16,833 nucleotides of DNA from DAOUAT01 sp964551735 (lineage in GTDB: Bacteria > Chloroflexota > Anaerolineae > CG2-30-64-16), in NCBI GenBank assembly GCA_964551735.1, contig CAZKEF010000074.1:1-16833 (forward strand). Direction: 5' to 3'. The notes beneath the pieces were generated by a model that did not search any database, was not told the origin of the DNA, and saw only the letters and a list, made by a program, of their open reading frames with translations. Position 1 is the stretch's first letter. Each line of letters starts with the position of its first letter. Positions 6,493 through 13,626 of the stretch are shown one piece after another. Both the position numbers and the translations under genes were made by a program.

Positions 6493-8058
6493 ATGCCACC
6501 AGTACTGGAATTGCGCGGGATTACGAAAGCCTTCCCAGGCGTGCTTGCCAACGACCACATTGACCTGACGCTGGAGCAGGGCGAGATCCTGGCATTGCTC
6601 GGCGAAAACGGCGCGGGCAAGACCACGCTGATGAATATCCTCTATGGCCTCTACAAGCCGGATGAGGGCGAGATCCTGGTCCGCGGTGAGAAGGTGGATA
6701 TTCACGGGCCAAACGACGCCATCGCGCGCGGCATCGGCATGGTGCACCAGCACTTCATGCTCGTGCCCGTGATGACGGTCACTGAAAACGTCATGCTCGG
6801 CGTCGAGTCGACGCGCGGGGCCTTCTTGGACCGGGAACAGGTGGCGAAGCGTATCGAGCAGATCGGCAAGGAGCATGGGCTTGAGGTTGATCCCTACGCC
6901 TACATCAAGGACCTGCCGGTCGGGATCCAGCAGCGCGTCGAGATCATCAAGGTGCTCTACCGCCACGCGGATATCTTGATTCTCGACGAGCCGACTGCGG
7001 TGCTGACCCCGCAGGAAGTCGAAGGCCTGATCGAGGTCCTGCGTTCGCTCATCGCTCAGGGCAAGTCAATCATCTTTATCACGCACAAGCTCAAGGAAGT
7101 GATGGCCGTGGCCGACCGGATCACCGTGCTCCGCCTGGGGCGTACTGTGGGTACAGTTGATCCGAAAGAGACCAATCCGCAGCACCTGGCTTCCCTGATG
7201 GTGGGCCGCGAGGTCAACCTGGTCGTGGATAAGGCCCCCCCCATCCCCGGCGCTCCGATCCTCGAAGTGAAGGATATGGTGGCGCTGGATGATCGGGGCA
7301 ACGTCGCGGTGAACGGGGTGTCGTTCGAGGTGCGGGCCGGCGAGGTGCTGGGCGTGGCCGGCGTGCAAGGCAACGGCCAGACGGAGCTCGTCTATGCGCT
7401 GACCGGTTTACGTCCCCCGGCGACCGGCTCCGTGCGCATCCAGGGCGCAGATATCAGCAATGCGAATCCTCGTCAAATCACAGAGAAGGGCGTCGCGCAC
7501 GTGCCCGAAGACCGGCAGAAGCACGGCCTAGTGCTCAGCTTCCCGGTCTCCGACAATATCGCGCTGAACACCTATTACTTGCCACCGTTCGCTAAGGGTG
7601 TCAACATGCAGCAGGGGGCGATCCTGGCGGCCTCAGAGGAACTGGTGGGGCAGTTCGACGTCCGTACGCCGAATGTCCATGTGAATGTTTCGACGTTGTC
7701 GGGTGGCAACCAGCAAAAGGTAATCGTTGCGCGTGAATTCTCACGGCCCATTAAACTATTGATTGCTTCGCAGCCTACGCGCGGTCTCGACGTCGGATCG
7801 ATCGAATACATTCACTCGCGCATCATCCAGAAACGCGATGAGGGCGCGGCCGTGCTCGTTGTTTCCTCTGAGTTGGACGAGATCATGGCGTTATCCGATC
7901 GCATTGCAGTTATGTACAAGGGCAAAATCCTGGACATCGTACCTGCTGAGGGTGTCACTAAGGAATACCTGGGCCTCCTCATGGCCGGTATCAAGCCCGT
8001 TGAAGCACCGGCTGCAAAGCCGTCCGGCGATCGTGGCGCCATTGAGCGGGTATTTTAG
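6493..8058 (+). CDS. BMP-type ABC importer ATPase with two nucleotide-binding domains
   Basis: This 521-residue cytoplasmic ATPase is of the ribose/nucleoside importer class, with two fused ABC domains. Domain 1 has Walker A GENGAGKT (37-44), the Q-loop glutamine Q86, a diverged signature LPVGIQQ (141-147), Walker B ILILDEP (161-167) and H-loop H198. Domain 2 has a degenerate Walker A GVQGNGQT (290-297) and a canonical signature LSGGNQQ (402-408). Its Walker B is KLLIASQPTRGLD (421-433), in which the catalytic glutamate is replaced by glutamine. The asymmetry (one active, one degenerate site) is typical of NupO/RbsA-like proteins. The ATG at 6493 is preceded by TAGGAG. It follows the lipoprotein gene after a hairpin and precedes both permeases, so it energises this importer. 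Confidence 0.94.
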   Translation: MPPVLELRGITKAFPGVLANDHIDLTLEQGEILALLGENGAGKTTLMNILYGLYKPDEGEILVRGEKVDIHGPNDAIARGIGMVHQHFMLVPVMTVTENVMLGVESTRGAFLDREQVAKRIEQIGKEHGLEVDPYAYIKDLPVGIQQRVEIIKVLYRHADILILDEPTAVLTPQEVEGLIEVLRSLIAQGKSIIFITHKLKEVMAVADRITVLRLGRTVGTVDPKETNPQHLASLMVGREVNLVVDKAPPIPGAPILEVKDMVALDDRGNVAVNGVSFEVRAGEVLGVAGVQGNGQTELVYALTGLRPPATGSVRIQGADISNANPRQITEKGVAHVPEDRQKHGLVLSFPVSDNIALNTYYLPPFAKGVNMQQGAILAASEELVGQFDVRTPNVHVNVSTLSGGNQQKVIVAREFSRPIKLLIASQPTRGLDVGSIEYIHSRIIQKRDEGAAVLVVSSELDEIMALSDRIAVMYKGKILDIVPAEGVTKEYLGLLMAGIKPVEAPAAKPSGDRGAIERVF

Positions 8059-8081
8059 GGACACCGTCCGAGGAGGCACCG

Positions 8082-9356
8082 TTGGACAATACTCAATCCA
8101 CAGTCACTCCGACGCCGAACGCCGGTTCGGCTAAGGCTGGTGGCGGTCGCAAGCAGCCCGCCCGGCGGACTGGAACCCTGCAAAACCTTCTGGTTCCGCT
8201 CTTGGCAGTGTTGACGGGCTTGATCATTGGCGCGATCGTTATCATCGTCACCGATCCTGCGGTGGTGGCGGCCTTCGGCACGTTTTTCCAGGCGCCCGGC
8301 GCAGCGTTCGCCGCGGCCTGGAAATCTATCTCGACAGCGTACGGCGCGCTTTTCTACGGCTCGTTTGGCAGCGTGCCCGAGATGATACGCGCGTTGGGCA
8401 GCGGGGACCCCGCCGCGTTGCGGCAGGCCTTCTACCCCTTCACCGAGAGCCTGACAGCTTCGACGCCGTACATTTTCGCGGGCCTTGGGGTAGCGCTTGG
8501 CTTCAGGGCTGGTCTCTTCAATATCGGCGCTGAGGGCCAGTTTTTCATGGGTTCGTTGGGTGCAGCCTTTGTCGGCTACAGCCTGATCGGCTGGCCCTGG
8601 TACCTGCATCTGCCGTTGGCCATCCTGGGCGGTTTCCTTGTTGGCGCGATCTGGGGTGCCATCCCTGGCTGGTTGAAGGCGAAGACCGGCGGCCACGAGG
8701 TGGTCAACACCATCATGATGAACTACATCGCGTACCGCCTGAGCGACTGGCTGATCAACGGCCCCATGAAGGCGCCCGGTTTTCGGCCGGTGACCCCCCA
8801 CATCCAGGCATCCGCGGAGCTGCCGCGGCTGTTTGGCGATCCGCTGCGCTTCAATGTGGGGTTCTTCCTGGCGCTGATTGTGGCGACTATCGTCTTCTGG
8901 CTGCTCTTCAAGACGACGATCGGTTTCCAGATCCGCGCGGTGGGCGCAAATCCGGACGCGTCCCGCTATGCTGGCATGAGCATCACGCGCACGGTCGTAC
9001 TTGCAATGACGCTGAGCGGCGGGTTGTGCGGGCTGGCGGGCGCCAGCCAGGTGTTGGGTGTGGATTACTGGGTGGGCCAGGGCTTTTCTGCTGGCTACGG
9101 CTTCGACGCCCTTGCCATTGCCCTGGTCGGCAAGAGCCATCCTGTCGGCGTTGTGTTGGCTGCGCTGCTATGGGGCTTCCTGCGCAGCGGGGCTACCAGC
9201 ATGCAGTCACTGGCTGGCATCCCGATTGATATCATCTCGATCATCCAGGCCCTGGTGATCGTCTTCGTCGCGGCGCCCGATATCATTCGCGGGCTGTACC
9301 GCCTGCGGAAACTGGCTGCAGAGAGGGTCGTGTTGACCCGCGGGTGGGGATCGTGA
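8082..9356 (+). CDS. BMP-type ABC importer permease 1
   Basis: This 424-residue inner-membrane permease is of the BPD_transp_2 (branched-chain/ribose/nucleoside) type, like Bacillus NupP. A polar Ala/Gly/Arg/Thr N-terminus (about 1-33) is followed by a first membrane helix (about 36-57), a long soluble segment (about 60-125) and further hydrophobic helices. The family loop GLFNIGAEGQFFMG is at 144-157, and TGGHEVVNTIMMNYIAY contains the conserved EVVNTIMMN motif that contacts the ATPase. The start is TTG at 8082, fixed by a perfect AGGAGG at 8071-8076 with 5-base spacing. The gene follows the ATPase by 23 bases and precedes permease 2 by 21, so the three are co-transcribed. By family it pairs with permease 2 to form the translocation channel. 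Confidence 0.93.
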   Translation: MDNTQSTVTPTPNAGSAKAGGGRKQPARRTGTLQNLLVPLLAVLTGLIIGAIVIIVTDPAVVAAFGTFFQAPGAAFAAAWKSISTAYGALFYGSFGSVPEMIRALGSGDPAALRQAFYPFTESLTASTPYIFAGLGVALGFRAGLFNIGAEGQFFMGSLGAAFVGYSLIGWPWYLHLPLAILGGFLVGAIWGAIPGWLKAKTGGHEVVNTIMMNYIAYRLSDWLINGPMKAPGFRPVTPHIQASAELPRLFGDPLRFNVGFFLALIVATIVFWLLFKTTIGFQIRAVGANPDASRYAGMSITRTVVLAMTLSGGLCGLAGASQVLGVDYWVGQGFSAGYGFDALAIALVGKSHPVGVVLAALLWGFLRSGATSMQSLAGIPIDIISIIQALVIVFVAAPDIIRGLYRLRKLAAERVVLTRGWGS

Positions 9357-9377
9357 GGCTGAGGGGAGGAGACAACT

Positions 9378-10646
9378 ATGACTACTGCAACCGCAACCAG
9401 GGCGCTCCCGGCTGAGATCCGGCGCAGCCGGATCACGGGTGTCGTGCTCCTGGTGATCGGCCTCTCCATCTTCCTGCTCTTCGGCATCGGGCTGGAAAGC
9501 GGGTTGGACACGAAGTTTGGGATGAATCCGGGTATCGGATCTCAGGCGATCCGAATTCCGGACGTGACCCTGCCGACCACGGCCACGATCTATCTCCTGT
9601 CCGCTGTGTCCATCTTCCTGGGCGCGGCTCAGATCGCGCGCGGCTTCAAGCGCGCGGGCCTGCTCATCGGGCTGGTCGCAACGTTCTTCGTCATCGCCTT
9701 CCTGGCGTGGGCGGCGCGCGGGAAGTCGTTCAACATGGTCGGGATCTTGACCAGCTCGCTGGTACGCGCCACGCCGATCGCGCTTGCCGCCTTGTGCGGC
9801 GTGATTAGCGAGCGCGCAGGCGTGACGAACATCGGCATCGAAGGCATCATGCTCATGTCGGCGCAAACAGCGGTGATATCGGCCAGCCTGACCGACAGCC
9901 TCTGGGTTGGTCTGATCGTTGCCATCCTCACCGGTGCGTTGCTTGCTGCTGCTCATGCTTTCCTGGCTATCCGCTACAAGGTGGATCAGATCATTAGCGG
10001 CGTGGCGATCAACATCTTCGCCACCGGCACAACCAGTTACATCTCGTCGCGCTTCCTGGAGCGCAGCGCCGACTTACTGAACAACTCAGGCATCTTTAAG
10101 CCCATCGCGATCCCGCTGCTCTCGAAGATCCCGGTCATCGGGCCGATCTTCTTCGAGAACAGCATCATCGTATACCTGATGATGCTATTGGTGGCTGTTT
10201 TGCACATCGTGCTGTTCTACACGCCGTGGGGGCTGCGGACCCGGGCGGTGGGCGAGCATCCGAAGGCCGCGGACACCCTCGGCGTCAACGTGTTCAAGAT
10301 TCGCTACATCAATGTCATCCTCGGCGGCGCGATTGCTGGCATTGGCGGTGCGTACTTCAGCATCGGCTCCTCCGGCCGGTTCGATGAGGTGATGACCGCG
10401 GGCAAAGGCTTCATCGGCCTGGCGGCCATGATCTTCGGCAAGTGGAACCCGATCGGCGCGTTCCTCGCGTCGCTGCTGTTCGGCTTCGCGGATTCGCTGC
10501 AGGTTAAGCTGCAGATCTTGCGGGTGGGCATCCCGTCCGAGTTCCTGCTCATGGCGCCGTACATCGTGACCATGATCGTGCTGGCAGGCCTTGTTGGCCG
10601 CGCCGCAGCTCCTGCAGCCGACGGCGTGCCGTACGAGAAGCAATAG
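9378..10646 (+). CDS. BMP-type ABC importer permease 2 with N-terminal membrane extension
   Basis: This 422-residue membrane permease is of the same family, NupQ-like. The family loop ERAGVTNIGIEGIMLM is at 145-160. In the shorter members (about 320 residues, such as Bacillus NupQ) this loop falls within the first 40 or so residues, so this protein carries roughly 110 extra N-terminal residues. These contain about three hydrophobic segments (21-39, 69-86 and 94-112). The rest is strongly hydrophobic, with DQIISGVAINIFATG (about 203-217) as the ATPase-facing coupling motif. The ATG at 9378 has a GGGAGGAG ribosome-binding site. It is the last gene of the importer operon and is followed by a strong terminator. 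Longer forms with such an extension are, as I recall, also found in actinobacteria, so it may not be unique. Confidence 0.92.
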   Translation: MTTATATRALPAEIRRSRITGVVLLVIGLSIFLLFGIGLESGLDTKFGMNPGIGSQAIRIPDVTLPTTATIYLLSAVSIFLGAAQIARGFKRAGLLIGLVATFFVIAFLAWAARGKSFNMVGILTSSLVRATPIALAALCGVISERAGVTNIGIEGIMLMSAQTAVISASLTDSLWVGLIVAILTGALLAAAHAFLAIRYKVDQIISGVAINIFATGTTSYISSRFLERSADLLNNSGIFKPIAIPLLSKIPVIGPIFFENSIIVYLMMLLVAVLHIVLFYTPWGLRTRAVGEHPKAADTLGVNVFKIRYINVILGGAIAGIGGAYFSIGSSGRFDEVMTAGKGFIGLAAMIFGKWNPIGAFLASLLFGFADSLQVKLQILRVGIPSEFLLMAPYIVTMIVLAGLVGRAAAPAADGVPYEKQ

Positions 10647-10671
10647 ATTGCTGTCTGGCTGGTTTGTCACC

Positions 10672-10709
10672 AAGACTTCGGAAGCCCGACCGGCTTCCGA
10701 AGTCTTTTT
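10672..10709 (+). terminator. Strong intrinsic terminator of the importer operon
   Basis: A perfect 15-bp stem AAGACTTCGGAAGCC (10672-10686) / GGCTTCCGAAGTCTT (10692-10706) has a CGACC loop. A run of five T at 10705-10709 overlaps the stem end. The following gene's ATG is only 12 bases further on. Confidence 0.92.
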
Positions 10710-10721
10710 GCGAGACCCACC

Positions 10722-11495
10722 ATGAAATCCGAACCGATCCGCTTCCCCGGCAGCCAGGGCTATCGGCTGGAGGGCCGGCTGGACCTGCCGGACGACGGCC
10801 AGCCGGCGGCCTACGCGATCTTCGCGCACTGTTTCGGCTGCACCAAGAACCTGAAATCCATCGCCAACCTGGGCCGGGCGTTGACCGACGCCGGGATCGG
10901 CGTGCTGCGCTTCGACTTCACCGGCTTGGGCGAGAGCGACGGCGAGTTCGCGGACACCAACTTTACGTCCAACGTCCTCGACTTGGTGGCCGCGGCCCGC
11001 TTCCTGGCGGCCAACTACGCCGCACCCCGGCTGCTCATCGGTCACTCGTTGGGCGGGGCGGCGGTCCTGCAAGCGGCGGCCGCGCTGCCAACGGTGGCAG
11101 GGGTCGTCACCATCGCCGCGCCGTCCGACCTGCGCCACGTGCGCGCGTTCTTCGCGGCCAGGATCCCGGATGCTGGGGAGGGCGAGGTCGCGCAAGTGAC
11201 CCTGATGGGCCGCACGTTTCGTATCACCAGGCAGTTCCTGGAGAACCTCAGCGAGAACCAGCTTGCCCATACCATCGGCAGCCTGGGCCGGCCGCTGCTC
11301 ATCCTCCACGCGCCCGCCGACGACACCGTGCCCGTTGCCCACGCCGAACGCATCTTCGCCCTGGCCCAACACCCCAAGAGCCTGGTTGCACTGGATCGCG
11401 GGGATCACCTGCTATTGGACGAGGCCGACGCGCGCTACGCGGGCGAGATCATCGCCGCGTGGTTCAGCCGCTACCGCGGGCCGGCAGGCGCGTGA
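10722..11495 (+). CDS. Alpha/beta hydrolase, stand-alone form of the hydrolase half of hydrolase-OsmC proteins
   Basis: This is a 257-residue alpha/beta-fold hydrolase. The nucleophile elbow GHSLGG (107-112) gives S109. The likely acid is D200 (HAPADDTVP) and the catalytic histidine H229 (GDHLLL). FAHCFGCTKN (34-43) forms the oxyanion-side loop, and RFDFTGLGESDGEF (63-76) is typical of the hydrolase domain of bifunctional alpha/beta hydrolase/OsmC proteins. The usual C-terminal OsmC peroxiredoxin-like domain is absent; the chain ends soon after the hydrolase domain. The substrate is unknown, with esterase or similar activity inferred. The start at ATG 10722 has only a weak purine-rich stretch upstream and lies 12 bases behind the importer terminator, so its promoter is unclear. 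It converges with yjbQ. Confidence 0.85.
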   Translation: MKSEPIRFPGSQGYRLEGRLDLPDDGQPAAYAIFAHCFGCTKNLKSIANLGRALTDAGIGVLRFDFTGLGESDGEFADTNFTSNVLDLVAAARFLAANYAAPRLLIGHSLGGAAVLQAAAALPTVAGVVTIAAPSDLRHVRAFFAARIPDAGEGEVAQVTLMGRTFRITRQFLENLSENQLAHTIGSLGRPLLILHAPADDTVPVAHAERIFALAQHPKSLVALDRGDHLLLDEADARYAGEIIAAWFSRYRGPAGA

Positions 11496-11508
11496 CCTGC
11501 GTTCAGAC

Positions 11509-11548
11509 AAAAACATGCCCGGCGCATTGCTCTATGCGCCAGGCATGT
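11509..11548 (-). terminator. Intrinsic terminator of the holin-like/yjbQ transcript
   Basis: Arms ACATGCC-C-GGCGCAT (11513-11527) and ATGCGCC-A-GGCATGT (11534-11548) form a 14-pair stem with one mismatch and a 6-nt loop. Read on the minus strand, the stem runs into TTTTT (A-run 11509-11513). On the plus strand no T-run follows, so it mainly serves the minus-strand genes, though it may also stall transcripts from the hydrolase. Confidence 0.8.
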
Positions 11549-11550
11549 CC

Positions 11551-11590
11551 TCTCCCTGTCTCCGTGTCTCCCCTGCTCCCTCTCTCCCCT
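11551..11590 (-). repeat. Five 8-bp tandem units downstream of yjbQ
   Basis: On the minus strand, starting 5 bases after the yjbQ stop, the spacer reads AGGGGAGA, GAGGGAGC, AGGGGAGA, CACGGAGA, CAGGGAGA. This is five contiguous purine-rich 8-base units. The unit CACGGAGA differs by one base from CACCGAGA in the larE-larB spacer. Both tracts lie directly behind a stop codon and in the sense orientation. Confidence 0.65.
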
Positions 11591-11595
11591 GCCGG

Positions 11596-12015
11596 TCACT
11601 CCCCGATGATCTTTACCAGCACCCGCTTCCGCCGGCCGCCGTCGAACTCGCCGTAGAAGATCTGCTCCCATGGGCCGAAGTCCAGCCGGCCGCCGGTGAT
11701 CGCCACGATGACCTCGCGACCCATCACCTGGCGCTTCATGTGCGCGTCCGCGTTGTCCTCGCCGGTACGGTTGTGCCAGTAGCCGCTCACCGGCTCGTGG
11801 GGCGCCAGCTTCTCCAGCCAGATCTCGTAATCGTGGTGCAGGCCGCCCTCGTCGTCGTTGATGAACACCGATGCCGTGATGTGCATCGCGTTCACCAGGC
11901 ACAGGCCCTCTTTCACGCTGCTCTCGCGCAGCGCGGCCTCCACCTGCGGTGTGATGTTGATCAATCCCCGGCGGCCGGGGATGTTGAACCAGAGCTCTTT
12001 GCGGTAGCTTTTCAT
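11596..12015 (-). CDS. yjbQ: YjbQ/UPF0047 family protein (secondary thiamine-phosphate synthase type)
   Basis: This 139-residue protein is full length for the UPF0047/YjbQ family. Members form compact trimers. Some suppress loss of thiamine-phosphate synthase, which gave the family its usual name, but the physiological role is unsettled. Conserved stretches are the N-terminal region ending GLINITPQV (17-25), VNAMHITASVFINDDE (41-56), HHDYEIWLEKLAP (60-72), GEDNADAHMKRQVMGREV (84-101) and GRLDFGPWEQIFYGEFDGG (108-126). The His and Asp residues here line the presumed metal or active site in solved members. The ATG start at 12015 lies 7 bases after the stop of the holin-like gene, so the two are co-transcribed. 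An intrinsic terminator follows about 50 bases beyond the stop. The family call is secure; the biochemical role is not. Confidence 0.9.
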   Translation of the reverse strand: MKSYRKELWFNIPGRRGLINITPQVEAALRESSVKEGLCLVNAMHITASVFINDDEGGLHHDYEIWLEKLAPHEPVSGYWHNRTGEDNADAHMKRQVMGREVIVAITGGRLDFGPWEQIFYGEFDGGRRKRVLVKIIGE

Positions 12016-12022
12016 CGCCGCC

Positions 12023-12364
12023 CTACTTGATGATCGCGAAGATCAGCCAGTTGAGCAGGCTGAGCACGATGGAGCCCAGCAGCGCGCTCCAGAAACCGTT
12101 CTGCAAGCGCACCCCCTTGACCAGCGCAGCCATCAGCATGATCATCAACGCGTTCAGCACCAGGGCGAACAAGCCCAGGGTCAGGATGGTGATGGGCAGC
12201 GAAAAGAACGCCAGGATGGGGCGCACCACCGCGTTGAGCAGCCCCAGCACCAGCGCGGCCACCGCGGTCGTGCCCAGGTCCTTGATGTCAATGCCCAGCT
12301 TCAGCCGGGAGATGATGAAGAGGCTGATGGTTGTAACGAGCCAGGTAACGAGAAAACCGGTCAT
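12023..12364 (-). CDS. Four-helix membrane protein of the phage-holin-like (PF04020) family
   Basis: This is a 113-residue integral membrane protein with four hydrophobic segments (about 3-19, 32-48, 55-82 and 91-111). The stretch LNAVVRPILAFFSLPITILT (43-62), followed by GLFALVLNALMIML, is the hallmark of the PF04020 'phage holin family' proteins. These are widespread in bacterial chromosomes and are usually not next to phage genes. No lysin or other phage gene is nearby, so a host membrane role is more likely than lysis, but the function is unknown. The ATG at 12364 has a perfect AGGAGG (plus-strand 12371-12376) at 6-base spacing. It is the first gene of a two-gene operon with yjbQ and is divergent from the short-chain dehydrogenase. 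Confidence 0.9.
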   Translation of the reverse strand: MTGFLVTWLVTTISLFIISRLKLGIDIKDLGTTAVAALVLGLLNAVVRPILAFFSLPITILTLGLFALVLNALMIMLMAALVKGVRLQNGFWSALLGSIVLSLLNWLIFAIIK

Positions 12365-12398
12365 GATGATCCTCCTGTAAAATCAGAATGTCGGATGT

Positions 12399-12427
12399 AT
12401 TATACGTTACGAGGGTTTTGGGGGAAA
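12399..12427 (-). promoter_or_regulatory. Predicted promoter of the holin-like/yjbQ operon
   Basis: On the minus strand a perfect TATAAT (plus-strand 12399-12404) lies about 35 bases before the ATG. At a 17-base spacing the -35 region reads TTTCCC, a poor match, so this promoter relies on its -10 box or on an activator. Confidence 0.55.
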
Positions 12428-12442
12428 GTTGCAGCGCGCGGC

Positions 12443-12491
12443 GTGCCCGCTTACTGACACCGCGCGGCAGGGAATGTTCAATAGCGGGCAC
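12443..12491. promoter_or_regulatory. Inverted repeat bracketing a candidate promoter of the SDR gene
   Basis: GTGCCCGCT (12443-12451) and its exact reverse complement AGCGGGCAC (12483-12491) lie 31 bases apart. Between them, on the plus strand, are CTGACA (12454-12459, five of six -35 matches) and TTCAAT (12477-12482, four of six -10 matches), with a 17-base spacer. The arms therefore sit directly outside the two promoter boxes, as paired operator half-sites would. Confidence 0.4.
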
Positions 12492-12550
12492 AGGCACAGC
12501 GTTTGCCAACACCAATGAAACAGATGAAACTATCGAGGGTAGAGGCGCAT

Positions 12551-13495
12551 ATGAGTAACTACGGTCATTGGGTCGAACAGCACATCCCCTCCCAGGCCGG
12601 CAAGACCGCGCTGATCACCGGCGCAAACAGCGGCCTGGGGTTTGAGGCGACGAAGCTGCTGGCCGCCCGCGGCGCGCGCGTGATTATGGCCGTGCGCGAC
12701 CCAGCCAAGGGCGAGCGCGCGGCAGCCGAGATCCGTCACACCACCCGGGCGGCAGATCTCGAACTGCTGCCGTTGGACCTGGCCAGCCTGGCATCGATCC
12801 GGGACGCAGCAGCTATGTTTGCAGGCACCCATGACCGGCTGGACGTCCTCATCAACAACGCGGGCGTGATGGCGATCCCCCGGCGCACCACGGCCGACGG
12901 CTTCGAGATGCAGCTCGGCGCCAATCATCTGGGCCATTTCGCGCTCACCGGCCTGCTGCTGCCGCTGCTCCTGCGCACGCCCGCGCCGCGGGTGGTCACC
13001 GTCAGCAGCAGCGTGCATCTCCTCGGCCGCGTCAACTTCGCTGACCTGCAGGGCGAACGCGCCTATCGCCCCTGGCTGGCGTACGGCCAGAGCAAGCTGG
13101 CGAATCTGCTGTTTGCCTACGAGCTGCAGCGCAAGCTGGCCGCCGCGGGCAGCCATGCCATCAGCGTCGCGACGCACCCCGGCTACGCGGCTACCAACCT
13201 CCAGGCCATCGGGCCGGAGATGGCCGGTTCGGCGCTGGGCAAGCGTCTGGTGACGTTCGGCAACCGGTTCTTTGCGCAGAGCGCGGCCATGGGCGCGCTG
13301 CCCGAAGTCTATGCGGCGGTCGCGCCGGACGTGTGCGGGGGTGACTACATCGGGCCGGATGGCTGGCTGGGGCAGAGCGGCTTTCCGAAGAAAGTCGCGT
13401 CCAGCCGCCGCTCGCGCGACCAGGCGGTCGCGGCGCGGCTCTGGCAGATCTCGGAGGCGCTGACCGGGGTGAGGTACGCCCTGGGTGAGCGCTGA
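12551..13495 (+). CDS. Short-chain dehydrogenase/reductase (retinol-dehydrogenase-like)
   Basis: This 314-residue NAD(P)-dependent oxidoreductase has a Rossmann fold. The cofactor motif TGANSGLG is at 23-30, with R49 downstream of the second strand suggesting NADP(H) preference. NNAG is at 102-105, the catalytic serine lies in VSSSVH (151-156) and the catalytic pair is YGQSK (Y178, K182). The HPGYAATNLQ stretch and the length over 300 residues match the retinol-dehydrogenase-like/WWOX-like subgroup rather than the short FabG type. The substrate is unknown. The start was set at ATG 12551 (AGAGG at 12541-12545), because the protein then opens with MSNYGHWVEQHIPSQAGKTA, the usual N-terminus. The frame is open to TTG 12503, but that extension does not resemble the family. 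It stands alone between two promoters. Confidence 0.9.
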   Translation: MSNYGHWVEQHIPSQAGKTALITGANSGLGFEATKLLAARGARVIMAVRDPAKGERAAAEIRHTTRAADLELLPLDLASLASIRDAAAMFAGTHDRLDVLINNAGVMAIPRRTTADGFEMQLGANHLGHFALTGLLLPLLLRTPAPRVVTVSSSVHLLGRVNFADLQGERAYRPWLAYGQSKLANLLFAYELQRKLAAAGSHAISVATHPGYAATNLQAIGPEMAGSALGKRLVTFGNRFFAQSAAMGALPEVYAAVAPDVCGGDYIGPDGWLGQSGFPKKVASSRRSRDQAVAARLWQISEALTGVRYALGER

Positions 13496-13501
13496 GACGT
13501 C

Positions 13502-13530
13502 TTGCACATCGGTGTCCCTGGCGGTATAAT
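13502..13530 (+). promoter_or_regulatory. Predicted promoter of the phosphoglucomutase-GH65 fusion gene
   Basis: TATAAT at 13525-13530 (perfect) is preceded by TTGCAC at 13502-13507, with a 17-base spacer. It lies just behind the SDR stop, so the fusion gene has its own transcript with a leader of about 90 nt. The motif GTTCGAGAG occurs twice in that leader (13539-13547 and 13610-13618). Confidence 0.65.
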
Positions 13531-13626
13531 CGGTGCAGGTTCGAGAGCGAGGGCAAAAGTAGGCCTGATCTGCCTTCGATGCGTACTCCGGAGCGAATCG
13601 TCCCACCGTGTTCGAGAGAGACCTCC

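Noticed and set aside
8055..9140. Open frame of 361 codons on the minus strand opposite permease 1
   Set aside because: The composition is that of a shadow frame, and the plus strand encodes a clear permease with an AGGAGG start.
10185..11408. Open frame of 407 codons on the minus strand over the permease 2 end, the terminator and the hydrolase
   Set aside because: It crosses two unrelated real genes and a strong terminator, and its composition is that of a shadow frame.
12023..12364. Prophage remnant suggested by the holin-like protein
   Set aside because: PF04020 proteins are common chromosomal membrane proteins; no lysin, integrase, capsid or attachment site is nearby.
12530..13606. Open frame of 358 codons on the minus strand opposite the dehydrogenase
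   Set aside because: It has shadow composition; the plus-strand dehydrogenase has all SDR motifs.
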